DNA from: Deltaproteobacteria bacterium
GTDB lineage: Bacteria; Myxococcota_A; UBA9160; UBA6930
DNA: 45,730 nt
NCBI GenBank assembly: GCA_029261815.1
Contig: JAJDAQ010000005.1
Coordinates: forward strand, 1 to 45,730
Reading direction: 5' to 3'
Every line of letters begins with the position of its first letter. The stretch's first letter is position 1. The position numbers and the translations under genes were made by a program. Shown here one piece after another: positions 16,582 through 23,628 of the stretch. The notes beneath the pieces were generated by a model. That model was not told the DNA's origin and made no database searches. It saw nothing but the letters and a program-made list of their open reading frames with translations.

Positions 16582-17662
16582 GGGCAACTTCCACTGCGAC
16601 GACATCGCCGTCGGAAATCGTGCCCAGCTTCGGTCCCACGAGCACACGCGCCCCCGGCTCGAGACCGGCCACGACCTCTACTCGCATAGCGTCGAGTTCC
16701 CGGACCTCCACCGCGCGCCGGGCCGCTCGGCCGTGCTCGTCGACGAGGACATAACGTGCACTTTCAGCGCCGAGGAGTGCGGCTCGCTCCAGAACGACGA
16801 TCTCTCGAGCGTCGGGGAACAGCTCCACCTCCGCGAAAAGTCCCGGCTTGATCTCGTAGTCCGCGTTCTCCAAGGGAATGCGAACCTCAAAAGCCCTGGA
16901 TTCCGGATCGACAAGATCGTTGAGGATGAGGACCTCGGAATCGTAGTTGCGGTTCATTCCGTCGACGCGGAGATGAGCGAGCGTCCCGACATGGATAAGC
17001 GGAAGGTAGACCTCGGGGACTTGGACGATCGCTGCGACCCAGTCGATCTTCATGAGCTGCACGACCGGTGAGGCGCCGCTCATCATCGTGCTCATCATCT
17101 TCCCTTCGTCGACGTGTCGTTTGGTGATCACCGCCGGATAGGGAGCGCGAACCGTGGTGTCGGCCAAGTCCTGCCGCGCTTGCGCAAGTGCGGCGTCGGC
17201 TCGGTCCTGATGAGCGGACGCCACTTCTAGCGCTGTCTGCACCTCGTCGAGACGCTGGTCGGAAGCTGCCCCCTCCGTGTGGAGCTGCCGTATGCGCTCG
17301 AACTCGCGTTCGGCACGCTGGGCCTCTGCAGCTGTCAATCGGGTCTCCGATCGCGCCTCCCGCACTCGGATTTCGTACGCCGACGCCCGTGTCTCGAACA
17401 GCGCCTGCCCTTCGTCCACCCGGTCTCCAACGCTGACGTGAATGGTCTCGATGATTCCGTTCACGCGTGGACCGATGTCGGTCATCTTGTGCGGAGCGAT
17501 CGTGCCGGTACCGAAGACCGGCTGACTGACCTCCTCGAGAACGACGACCGAGACAGCTACGGAGATGGCCTCAACCGCAGGGACATCGTCCTTGACGACC
17601 TCGTCCACAGAGCACGCGACAACGAGTAACGGAGCGAGCAGGAACGACGCGCGCACGCTCAC
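16568..17662 (-). CDS. RND efflux periplasmic adaptor (membrane fusion protein)
   Basis: A 364-residue adaptor. The signal FLLAPLLVVACS has a lipobox with Cys17, so it is anchored as a lipoprotein in the inner membrane. Residues 55-85 and 175-200 are the two halves of the lipoyl/barrel-sandwich domain (IGPRVNGIIETIHVSVGDRVDEGQALFE, then TTVRAPYPAVITKRHVDEGKMM). They flank an alpha-helical hairpin rich in Glu, Ala and Arg (about 95-170). Its ATG overlaps the TGA of tetR (ATGA), and its own end overlaps the RND gene. It links the RND pump to an outer-membrane channel. Confidence 0.93.
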   Translation of the reverse strand: MSVRASFLLAPLLVVACSVDEVVKDDVPAVEAISVAVSVVVLEEVSQPVFGTGTIAPHKMTDIGPRVNGIIETIHVSVGDRVDEGQALFETRASAYEIRVREARSETRLTAAEAQRAEREFERIRQLHTEGAASDQRLDEVQTALEVASAHQDRADAALAQARQDLADTTVRAPYPAVITKRHVDEGKMMSTMMSGASPVVQLMKIDWVAAIVQVPEVYLPLIHVGTLAHLRVDGMNRNYDSEVLILNDLVDPESRAFEVRIPLENADYEIKPGLFAEVELFPDAREIVVLERAALLGAESARYVLVDEHGRAARRAVEVRELDAMRVEVVAGLEPGARVLVGPKLGTISDGDVVAVEVAHADR

Positions 17663-18291
17663 TTCTCCTCCAGCAACTGTTCAAAGATCGCTCGAACTCT
17701 TGGCGCCGCTTCGGACAGAGCCTGGTCGCCCGGATTTTCGATCCATCGAGACGCCGTGGTCGTGACGGTGCCGATGATTGAAAGCGCGAGTGCCTCGGGG
17801 TCGAGGCCGTGAATTCCCCCATCCCGTTCGAGTCCCGTCGCGATCTGGATCACCCATTCCGTGAAGCCCTGGAACAGTTCGACCGCCCCGTCGCCGAGTG
17901 TCTGTCTCACCCGCCAAGGAAGACCGTGCGTGGCGCTCGCATAGATCCGGAGCAAGTCTTGGTTGTCTTCGAAACACTCGAATAGCGAGTCGATCACACC
18001 GAGGATTTGGTCGCGCGGATCGTCGAGTGCTTCTACCTGCCCCTGGACACGATCGCGGATGGTCGCGGCCGCCTGATGAATCACGGCTTCGTAGAGCTCT
18101 TCCTTGCCTTTGAAGAGCCCGTAGACCGAGTTGAGGGAGAGCTCGGCCGCAGCTGCGATCTCGGCGACCTGAGCCCCCTGGAACCCTTTCTCCCCAAAGA
18201 CGGATGCCGCCACTGCGATCACGTCAGCGCGCCGGAGGGCGAGCTGTCGTTCGCGTCGTCCCTCTCGTGTGGTGTGGATCGGAGTGCTCAT
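17659..18291 (-). CDS. TetR/AcrR-family repressor of the RND operon
   Basis: A 210-residue TetR regulator. The HTH spans residues 20-65 (RADVIAVAASVFGEKGFQGAQVAEIAAAAELSLNSVYGLFKGKEELYEAVI), and the rest is an all-helical ligand pocket. It is the first gene of the tetR-adaptor-RND operon and presumably autoregulates it through the pair of AGAAnCTAGnTTCT palindromes 30-60 bases upstream. Ligand unknown; in relatives it is the pump's substrate. Start ATG at 18291, with a GAGGGGATTGCC-like run nearby on the template side; no better start is seen. Confidence 0.93.
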   Translation of the reverse strand: MSTPIHTTREGRRERQLALRRADVIAVAASVFGEKGFQGAQVAEIAAAAELSLNSVYGLFKGKEELYEAVIHQAAATIRDRVQGQVEALDDPRDQILGVIDSLFECFEDNQDLLRIYASATHGLPWRVRQTLGDGAVELFQGFTEWVIQIATGLERDGGIHGLDPEALALSIIGTVTTTASRWIENPGDQALSEAAPRVRAIFEQLLEEK

Positions 18292-18319
18292 AGGGAGGGG
18301 ATTGCCTGTTTCAAGTTTC

Positions 18320-18353
18320 AGAATCTAGCTTCTAGAATGGGAATCTAGCTTCT
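18320..18353. promoter_or_regulatory. Double TetR-type operator upstream of tetR-RND operon
   Basis: Two near-identical palindromic boxes AGAAtCTAGcTTCT (18320-18333) and GGAAtCTAGcTTCT (18340-18353) are centred 20 bases apart, i.e. two helical turns on one face of the DNA. An outer inverted pair TTTCAGA/TCTGAAA (18316-18322 and 18351-18357) brackets them. This spacing suits two TetR dimers. The site is 29 bases upstream of the tetR start. Confidence 0.7.
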
Positions 18354-18370
18354 GAAATTGTCGCGTAAAG

Positions 18371-18386
18371 TCAACATAACTGTTGA
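18371..18386. promoter_or_regulatory. Putative operator of the second TetR gene
   Basis: TCAACA, four bases, TGTTGA: a perfect 6-base inverted repeat 33 bases before the ATG of the plus-strand TetR. It differs from the CTAG-centred boxes next to it, so each divergent regulator may have its own site. Confidence 0.4.
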
Positions 18387-18418
18387 TTTTCTTGAATCAG
18401 GCGCCACAATCCCGTTCT

Positions 18419-19048
18419 ATGCCGTCCTCAGCCGCTCCTCTCAGGCCGCGTCGTAGAGACTTCGATGAGACCCGAGTCCGAATTCTCGGTGCAGCCCGGA
18501 ACCTCGTTGCCGAACGAGGGCCCGAATCGCTCTCGATCGCCGAGGTGGCCCGGCGGGCTGGAATCGACCGGACCACCGCCTACAAGCACTTCCGGACGCG
18601 GGACGACCTCGTCGGCGCGGTGATGGGCTCCCTGGGCGATGAGATCGGGACGATGCTCGAACGCCCGATGGGCTTCGGCGACCTGATCGACCATATGGCG
18701 CGCTTCTTCATCGAACACCCGGAGATCGGCCGCCTGACCCTGCATCACCTGCTCGCCGAGAATCCATTTCCGCGGGCGGGATGGGATCGATTCGTAGGGC
18801 AGCTCGAGCGCCTCGCGAACAGTTCGCGGAGCCAGGAGCACATCGATGCCGAGGCGCTCGGACACATCATGATGGCCATCGCCGTGCTCTGGCCGATCCA
18901 ACTGCGAGCGCTCGAAGGCGACATCGAGCCCGCCGCCGCGGCCGAGCGCTTGGCCCGAGAGATCAAGCGGCTCTTGCTCTTCGGTGTGCTGCGCCCCGAG
19001 AGCTGGCCGGACCTGGTGGATTCCATTGCCGGGGAGCGCTCTGAATGA
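18419..19048 (+). CDS. TetR-family regulator of the MBL/P450 operon
   Basis: A 209-residue TetR regulator. HTH at about residues 12-60 (DETRVRILGAARNLVAERGPESLSIAEVARRAGIDRTTAYKHFRTRDDLVGAVM); the remainder is a helical ligand domain. I chose the ATG at 18419; a TTG 36 bases earlier would also be in frame but would overlap the putative operator. Its stop overlaps the ATG of the MBL-fold gene (ATGA, 19045-19048), so it is translationally coupled to the catabolic operon and likely controls it. It is divergent from the other tetR, with about 130 bases between. Confidence 0.9.
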   Translation: MPSSAAPLRPRRRDFDETRVRILGAARNLVAERGPESLSIAEVARRAGIDRTTAYKHFRTRDDLVGAVMGSLGDEIGTMLERPMGFGDLIDHMARFFIEHPEIGRLTLHHLLAENPFPRAGWDRFVGQLERLANSSRSQEHIDAEALGHIMMAIAVLWPIQLRALEGDIEPAAAAERLAREIKRLLLFGVLRPESWPDLVDSIAGERSE

Positions 19049-20364
19049 TCGAATGGAAGTGCGTTGCAACAGGAGCCGACGGGCTTCGCATCTACCGAGT
19101 GGACGCGGAGTCGGGAAACGTCTCGATGGGCGGCGGTAGTGGACGCTCGGGCCCGCTTGATCTCGTCTTCCGGCAGTTCCCGACGGAGACGACTCGCTAT
19201 CTGTCGGAGAAGTTTCAGGCCGGCGGGTCGGCGGTCGGCGGCAGTTCATTCTCGGTCGCTTGCCATGTCGTCTCCCTCCCGGATCTCCTTTTCGTCGTCG
19301 ACTCGACCTACCGGACCACGGCTGCGGAGATCTTCCCCGGGACGCTCGAAGAGATCGTTGCGAGTGAAGGCCGGCGCCTAACAGACCGACCGATCCAGGT
19401 GCTCTACACGCACGCGCACTTCGACCACGCAGGTGGCCACCAGGCCGTCGAAGCGATGGCCGGTGACGTGGAGATCCTCACGCATCCGTACACGGCAAAG
19501 CTCTTCCCGATCGTGAGCCAGCGGGAATCGTTCTTTCGGATCAAGGAGACCTTCTTCCGCGACTGCGAGATCGGGGTTCCGATCTCGAGCGTGACCGAGG
19601 AGATCCGCGCGACCTACGTGCGAATGCTCGATTCATCGGGCGCTGACATGAGTCAGGCGCCCTGGGGCTCCGTCGACGATGAACCCATGCGGGTCGACCT
19701 GGTGCCGCTGGCCGAAGGAGCCTCCGAGCTGATGTGTGGCAACGGGCGCCTGGAGATCCTTCGCTTCGACGGACACATTCCAGGCCACCTGTGTGTGTGC
19801 GTCGATGGAGCCCACTTCATCACGGGCGACATGTGGCTACCCGCGACGACATCCCTGGTGACGCCCGCCTTCGTGGGCCCGTTCGCCGACGTTCCCGAGG
19901 ATTGCTTCGGCGTGCTTCGGTACATCGAGTCGGACTTGCGACTGCTCGCCATGCCCGTCGACGACTGCATGGCCTATCCGAGCCACGAGGTCATCTACCG
20001 CAATCCCAAACGAATGGCGATGCGGGATCTCGAGATCCTGACCTCACGGATGGGGCTCCTCTACGAAGTGCTCGAGGAACATCAGACCGAACCCATGCGC
20101 GTGCTCGACCTGGCTTGGGGCGGTCGATCGCATAGACCGCTCTGGAAGGTCGAAGGCAGCGTCTTCCGACTCGTCGTCGCGCACGACGAGGCAGCCGCCT
20201 TCGTGCGCGACCTGGTCGAATTCGAAGACCTGCGCGAGGTCGAGCCCGAACGTTATGTCTGGACGGGCCAGAGCGATTTTCGCGATCGCGTATCCAGCCA
20301 TCTTCACGAACAGAGACTGACCCACGGACACCTCGAGTTCGTGAGCAGAGGAGCCACCAATTGA
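19045..20364 (+). CDS. Metallo-beta-lactamase-fold hydrolase
   Basis: A 439-residue MBL-fold enzyme, larger than usual. The metal motif H-x-H-x-D-H is at 123-128 (HAHFDHAGGH), a further histidine is in FDGHIPGH near 240 and the bridging Asp in FITGDMWLP near 258. An N-terminal extension of about 70 residues (which opens like the ligand shell of alkylsulfatase or lactonase relatives) and a 150-residue C-terminal helical part are additional. Reactions in the family include lactone, thioester and sulfate-ester hydrolysis. It lies between its TetR regulator and two P450 genes with overlapping stops and starts, so it should act on the same substrate chain. Confidence 0.88.
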   Translation: MIEWKCVATGADGLRIYRVDAESGNVSMGGGSGRSGPLDLVFRQFPTETTRYLSEKFQAGGSAVGGSSFSVACHVVSLPDLLFVVDSTYRTTAAEIFPGTLEEIVASEGRRLTDRPIQVLYTHAHFDHAGGHQAVEAMAGDVEILTHPYTAKLFPIVSQRESFFRIKETFFRDCEIGVPISSVTEEIRATYVRMLDSSGADMSQAPWGSVDDEPMRVDLVPLAEGASELMCGNGRLEILRFDGHIPGHLCVCVDGAHFITGDMWLPATTSLVTPAFVGPFADVPEDCFGVLRYIESDLRLLAMPVDDCMAYPSHEVIYRNPKRMAMRDLEILTSRMGLLYEVLEEHQTEPMRVLDLAWGGRSHRPLWKVEGSVFRLVVAHDEAAAFVRDLVEFEDLREVEPERYVWTGQSDFRDRVSSHLHEQRLTHGHLEFVSRGATN

Positions 20365-21629
20365 ACGAACCCCTATACGATCCCTTGTCGCCCGACGTGA
20401 GTCGCGATCCCTACCCGCACTATGAGGCGCTGCGCCGCGAGGCGCCCGTCTACCGGATACCGGGCTCCGGCTTCTATGCGGTCTCCCGATACGAAGATGT
20501 CGCTCAGGTGCTGAAGGACCCGGACCAGTTCTCGTCGAACGCCATGCGCATGATGATGATGAGCAGCATGACGGGCGGGATCCAGAACATGCCCAAGGAC
20601 ATCGAGGAGATCCGCGAACAGCGCCAGCAGGTCGCTGAGCAGCTCTCCTTCGATCCCGCCATGTTCCTCTCGGCGCAGTCGGTGATTTCTTCCGATCCGC
20701 CCAAGCACGGGCCGATGCGCGGCATCGTGAATCGCGGATTCACGCCAAAGAAGATCTCGGCACTCGAGCCCCGGGTGCGCGAGATCGCCCGCACGCTCCT
20801 GGACGAAGCCCTGGCGGGTGACTCCTTCGACCTCGTCAATGACTACTCGATCCCGCTTCCGGTTCAGGTGATTGCTGAGTTGCTAGGCGTCGAACCCGAG
20901 CGGCATGGCGACTTCAAACGCTGGTCCGACACGGTCGTATCCGGAGCCTCCGGAAGTGCCGCAGGACCCGCGGAGATGATCGCGACCTTTGGCGAGTTCA
21001 CTGAGTACTTCAACGAGATCATGGAGCGGCGGCGCGTCGAGCCCGCCGACGATCTCATCAGCACGCTCGTCCGGGCAGAGGAGGGCGACACGCTGACCCC
21101 GGTCGAGGTCGTCATGTTCGCCGTGCTCCTGCTCGTTGCCGGGAATGAGACAACCACGAACCTGATCGGGAACGGCACGATGGCGCTGATCGAGCACCCG
21201 GATCAGTTCCAGAAGGTAAGGGGCGATCCGAACCTGATTCCGGCCTTCGTCGAAGAAGCCCTGCGCTACGACTCGCCGGTCCAGGTGCTCTTCCGCCAGG
21301 CGACATCGGACGTGGAGCTCGCAGGAACGACGATCCCCAAGGGCTCAGTCGTTCTGCCGATCTTCGCCTCGGCAAATCGCGACGACGCCCAGTTTCCGGA
21401 AGCCGACCGGTTCGACGTGAGCCGCAACACGGCCGGCCACCTGGCCTTCGGTTTCGGAATCCACTTCTGCCTGGGCGCATCGCTCGCAAGGCTCGAGGCG
21501 CGCGTCGCCTTCGAGGAACTCCTCGGCCGCGTCGCCCGACTCGAACGAATGGAGCAGGAGGTCGATTACATCGACTCCTTCCTGTTGCGGGGGCCGAAAC
21601 GTCTCCCGCTGCGATTCGAACCCGCCTGA
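20361..21629 (+). CDS. Cytochrome P450
   Basis: A 422-residue P450 with the I-helix AGNETT, K-helix EALR and heme loop FGFGIHFCLG (ligand Cys370). An unusual Met-rich loop (MRMMMMSSMTGG near residue 55-66) sits in the B-C region that shapes the active site. The start is a TTG at 20361 overlapping the TGA of the MBL gene, with a GAGGAG ribosome site eight bases upstream. Together with the next P450 it forms a tandem pair that is different enough to imply successive oxidations rather than a duplication. Confidence 0.94.
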   Translation: MNEPLYDPLSPDVSRDPYPHYEALRREAPVYRIPGSGFYAVSRYEDVAQVLKDPDQFSSNAMRMMMMSSMTGGIQNMPKDIEEIREQRQQVAEQLSFDPAMFLSAQSVISSDPPKHGPMRGIVNRGFTPKKISALEPRVREIARTLLDEALAGDSFDLVNDYSIPLPVQVIAELLGVEPERHGDFKRWSDTVVSGASGSAAGPAEMIATFGEFTEYFNEIMERRRVEPADDLISTLVRAEEGDTLTPVEVVMFAVLLLVAGNETTTNLIGNGTMALIEHPDQFQKVRGDPNLIPAFVEEALRYDSPVQVLFRQATSDVELAGTTIPKGSVVLPIFASANRDDAQFPEADRFDVSRNTAGHLAFGFGIHFCLGASLARLEARVAFEELLGRVARLERMEQEVDYIDSFLLRGPKRLPLRFEPA

Positions 21630-21648
21630 TCGAACCAAGGAGCCAACC

Positions 21649-22869
21649 ATGGCTGCAACCGAGCCCACGACGACCGACCCGTACCTGAGCGACGAGTTCG
21701 TCACCGACCCTGTCGCCGTGATCACGCGCATGCGCGAGGAGGATCCGGTTCACCTGATCCCGGGGATTGACGCCTGGATGGTCACGGAGTGGAAGGACGT
21801 CCGCGAACTCTTCACACACCCCTCGACCACGAACGACCGCAGGGCCTACGAGAACTACACGCTTCCGGCTGAAGGATCCGTGCAACGCTGGTTCGCTGAC
21901 AACAGTCTCTTTGCCGTCTCTCCGGAGCGTCATGCGCGCATGCGGAAACTGGTCTCCGCGGCACTGACGCCGCGCGCCGTCGCCCGACAGGAAAGCCAGG
22001 TCCGCGACGTGGTCGAGGAGTTCGCGGTAAAGCTTCGAGGGCGAACCGGCGTGGTCGACCTGATGGCCGAGTTCTGCGAGCCCATCCCGAATACCGTGAT
22101 CGGGCGCATCGCCGGCGTCCCGCAGAAGGGGGAAGACGAACTCCGCTGGCGCCAGCTCGGCCGCGATTCCGTCCGCGGGATCAGCCCTTTCCTCACGCCA
22201 GAGGAACGCAAGAAGTCCGAAGACGCGATCGCCGAGATCTGCGAATGGATCCGTGGCCTCACCCTCGAGCGACGCAAGAACCCGCAAGCCGATCTCCTTT
22301 CGGACCTAGTCAGCGCACACGACGAAGGCGACCAAATGACGACGGACGAGATCGTCCTGATCGTTGCCGCACTCGTCGCGGCCGGTACCGAGACGACCAC
22401 CATCGCGAGCAGCCGCGGAATCCACGCCCTACTCCAACACCCGGACCAGATGGCGTTGCTGCGGAAGGACCCGAGTCTTCTCCCAAATGCAGTCGATGAA
22501 CTGCTTCGCTTCGATTTCGGGTCCGTCGGCCTGCCCCGCTACGCCGAATCCGATTTCGAGTTCCGCGGCAAGCAGATCAAGAAGGGCCAGCTCTTGATGC
22601 TCAACATGATGGGCGCGCACCGAGACCCGTCGGTGTTCCCGGATCCGGACCGCCTCGATGTCACGCGCGACACCAAGGCACTGACCATCTTCGGCCATGG
22701 ACCGCACTTCTGCCTCGGCGCCAACCTTGCCCGGCAGGAACTGCGTTGCATGTACGAGGCGACGCTTGACTACTTGCCGCAGGGTGCCCGCCTGCTCGAA
22801 GACCAGATCCGCTGGCGCCGCATCGCCATGTTCTCGTCGCTCGAAACGATCCCGGTCGACTTCGGCTGA
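21649..22869 (+). CDS. Cytochrome P450
   Basis: A 406-residue P450 starting 19 bases after the previous one, preceded by AAGGAG. I-helix AAGTETTT, K-helix E-x-x-R in VDELLRF, heme loop FGHGPHFCLG with ligand Cys355. The first 60 residues carry VTEWKDVRELFTHPSTTNDRR, the pattern typical of CYP105/CYP107-like actinobacterial and myxobacterial P450s that often act on polyketides or terpenoids. Electron partners are not encoded nearby. Confidence 0.94.
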   Translation: MAATEPTTTDPYLSDEFVTDPVAVITRMREEDPVHLIPGIDAWMVTEWKDVRELFTHPSTTNDRRAYENYTLPAEGSVQRWFADNSLFAVSPERHARMRKLVSAALTPRAVARQESQVRDVVEEFAVKLRGRTGVVDLMAEFCEPIPNTVIGRIAGVPQKGEDELRWRQLGRDSVRGISPFLTPEERKKSEDAIAEICEWIRGLTLERRKNPQADLLSDLVSAHDEGDQMTTDEIVLIVAALVAAGTETTTIASSRGIHALLQHPDQMALLRKDPSLLPNAVDELLRFDFGSVGLPRYAESDFEFRGKQIKKGQLLMLNMMGAHRDPSVFPDPDRLDVTRDTKALTIFGHGPHFCLGANLARQELRCMYEATLDYLPQGARLLEDQIRWRRIAMFSSLETIPVDFG

Positions 22870-22935
22870 TCTCGCAGAAACGACCATCCGAGACGTCTCC
22901 ACAGATCCGCACTCACTGGCTCTAAGGGAGCAATC

Positions 22936-23463
22936 ATGTCCAACCGACTTCTCCGATTCGTCCTCCTGTTTGCAGGACTCACACTTGCCACTGCCTGCCA
23001 GACGCCGCAGGTCGTACCCGTCAGCGAAGCCAGTCCACCGGCTCAAATGGCAGCAGAAGTGTCGGACGAGTTCGACGACGACAGCGGTATCCCGAACCTG
23101 ACGGGCATCTGGACGGCTCGACTTCGCTCCATCTATCAGGGCGTCGGGCCGCTCGGCCTCGGGATCTCCGAGGGCGCGGACATTGACTACCTGCGCCTAA
23201 CCATCGACGTGGAGATCCAGGACCAGCGGGTCTTCTACGGCACGATCCGGAGTGTGGCTCCAGACGGCGCGGAAGCACCGGCGCAGGAGATCTTTGGTGC
23301 GATCCACTCCAGTGGAGAGACGGCCATCTACCTGACGCGCGCTGGCCGTGGGGTCATGTCCATCAACTCCCCCGACGAGATCGAGGTCTGCGGGGGGCGC
23401 GGCGACGAACAGGTGATGCTCGCCTTCTGCGGACCACTGCGCCGTGCAGAGGCGGCGGAGTAA
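22936..23463 (+). CDS. Small lipoprotein, unknown function
   Basis: A 175-residue protein with a lipoprotein signal (RLLRFVLLFAGLTLATAC, lipidated Cys21). After a short acidic linker (DEFDDDSG) the mature part reads TGIWTARLRSI ... LRLTIDVEIQDQRVFYGTI, a beta-rich fold that resembles small calycin-like or lipocalin-related envelope proteins, but I cannot name a family. AAGGGAGC precedes the ATG. It is on the same strand as the P450s, 66 bases after them. Its TAA stop (23461-23463) is in the same frame as the large spermidine-synthase-like gene that follows, which has no usable start of its own near the stop. Confidence 0.75.
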   Translation: MSNRLLRFVLLFAGLTLATACQTPQVVPVSEASPPAQMAAEVSDEFDDDSGIPNLTGIWTARLRSIYQGVGPLGLGISEGADIDYLRLTIDVEIQDQRVFYGTIRSVAPDGAEAPAQEIFGAIHSSGETAIYLTRAGRGVMSINSPDEIEVCGGRGDEQVMLAFCGPLRRAEAAE

Positions 23464-23628
23464 TCGATCAATCCCAACTCCGTTTCTCCTACGCAAACTT
23501 CGAGGTGGCACACGCTCGCGATCTGCGGCGTTGCCATCGCATCGGGCGCGGCGGCGCTGCTTTTCGAAACGCTCTGGTATCGAGTCGCCGGGCTAACGTT
23601 CGGAAACGGGCTGTGGGCGAGCACGATT

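Noticed and set aside
18383..18418. TTG start for the second TetR
   Set aside because: It would add 12 residues without family similarity and lies within the inverted repeat; the ATG at 18419 is better placed.
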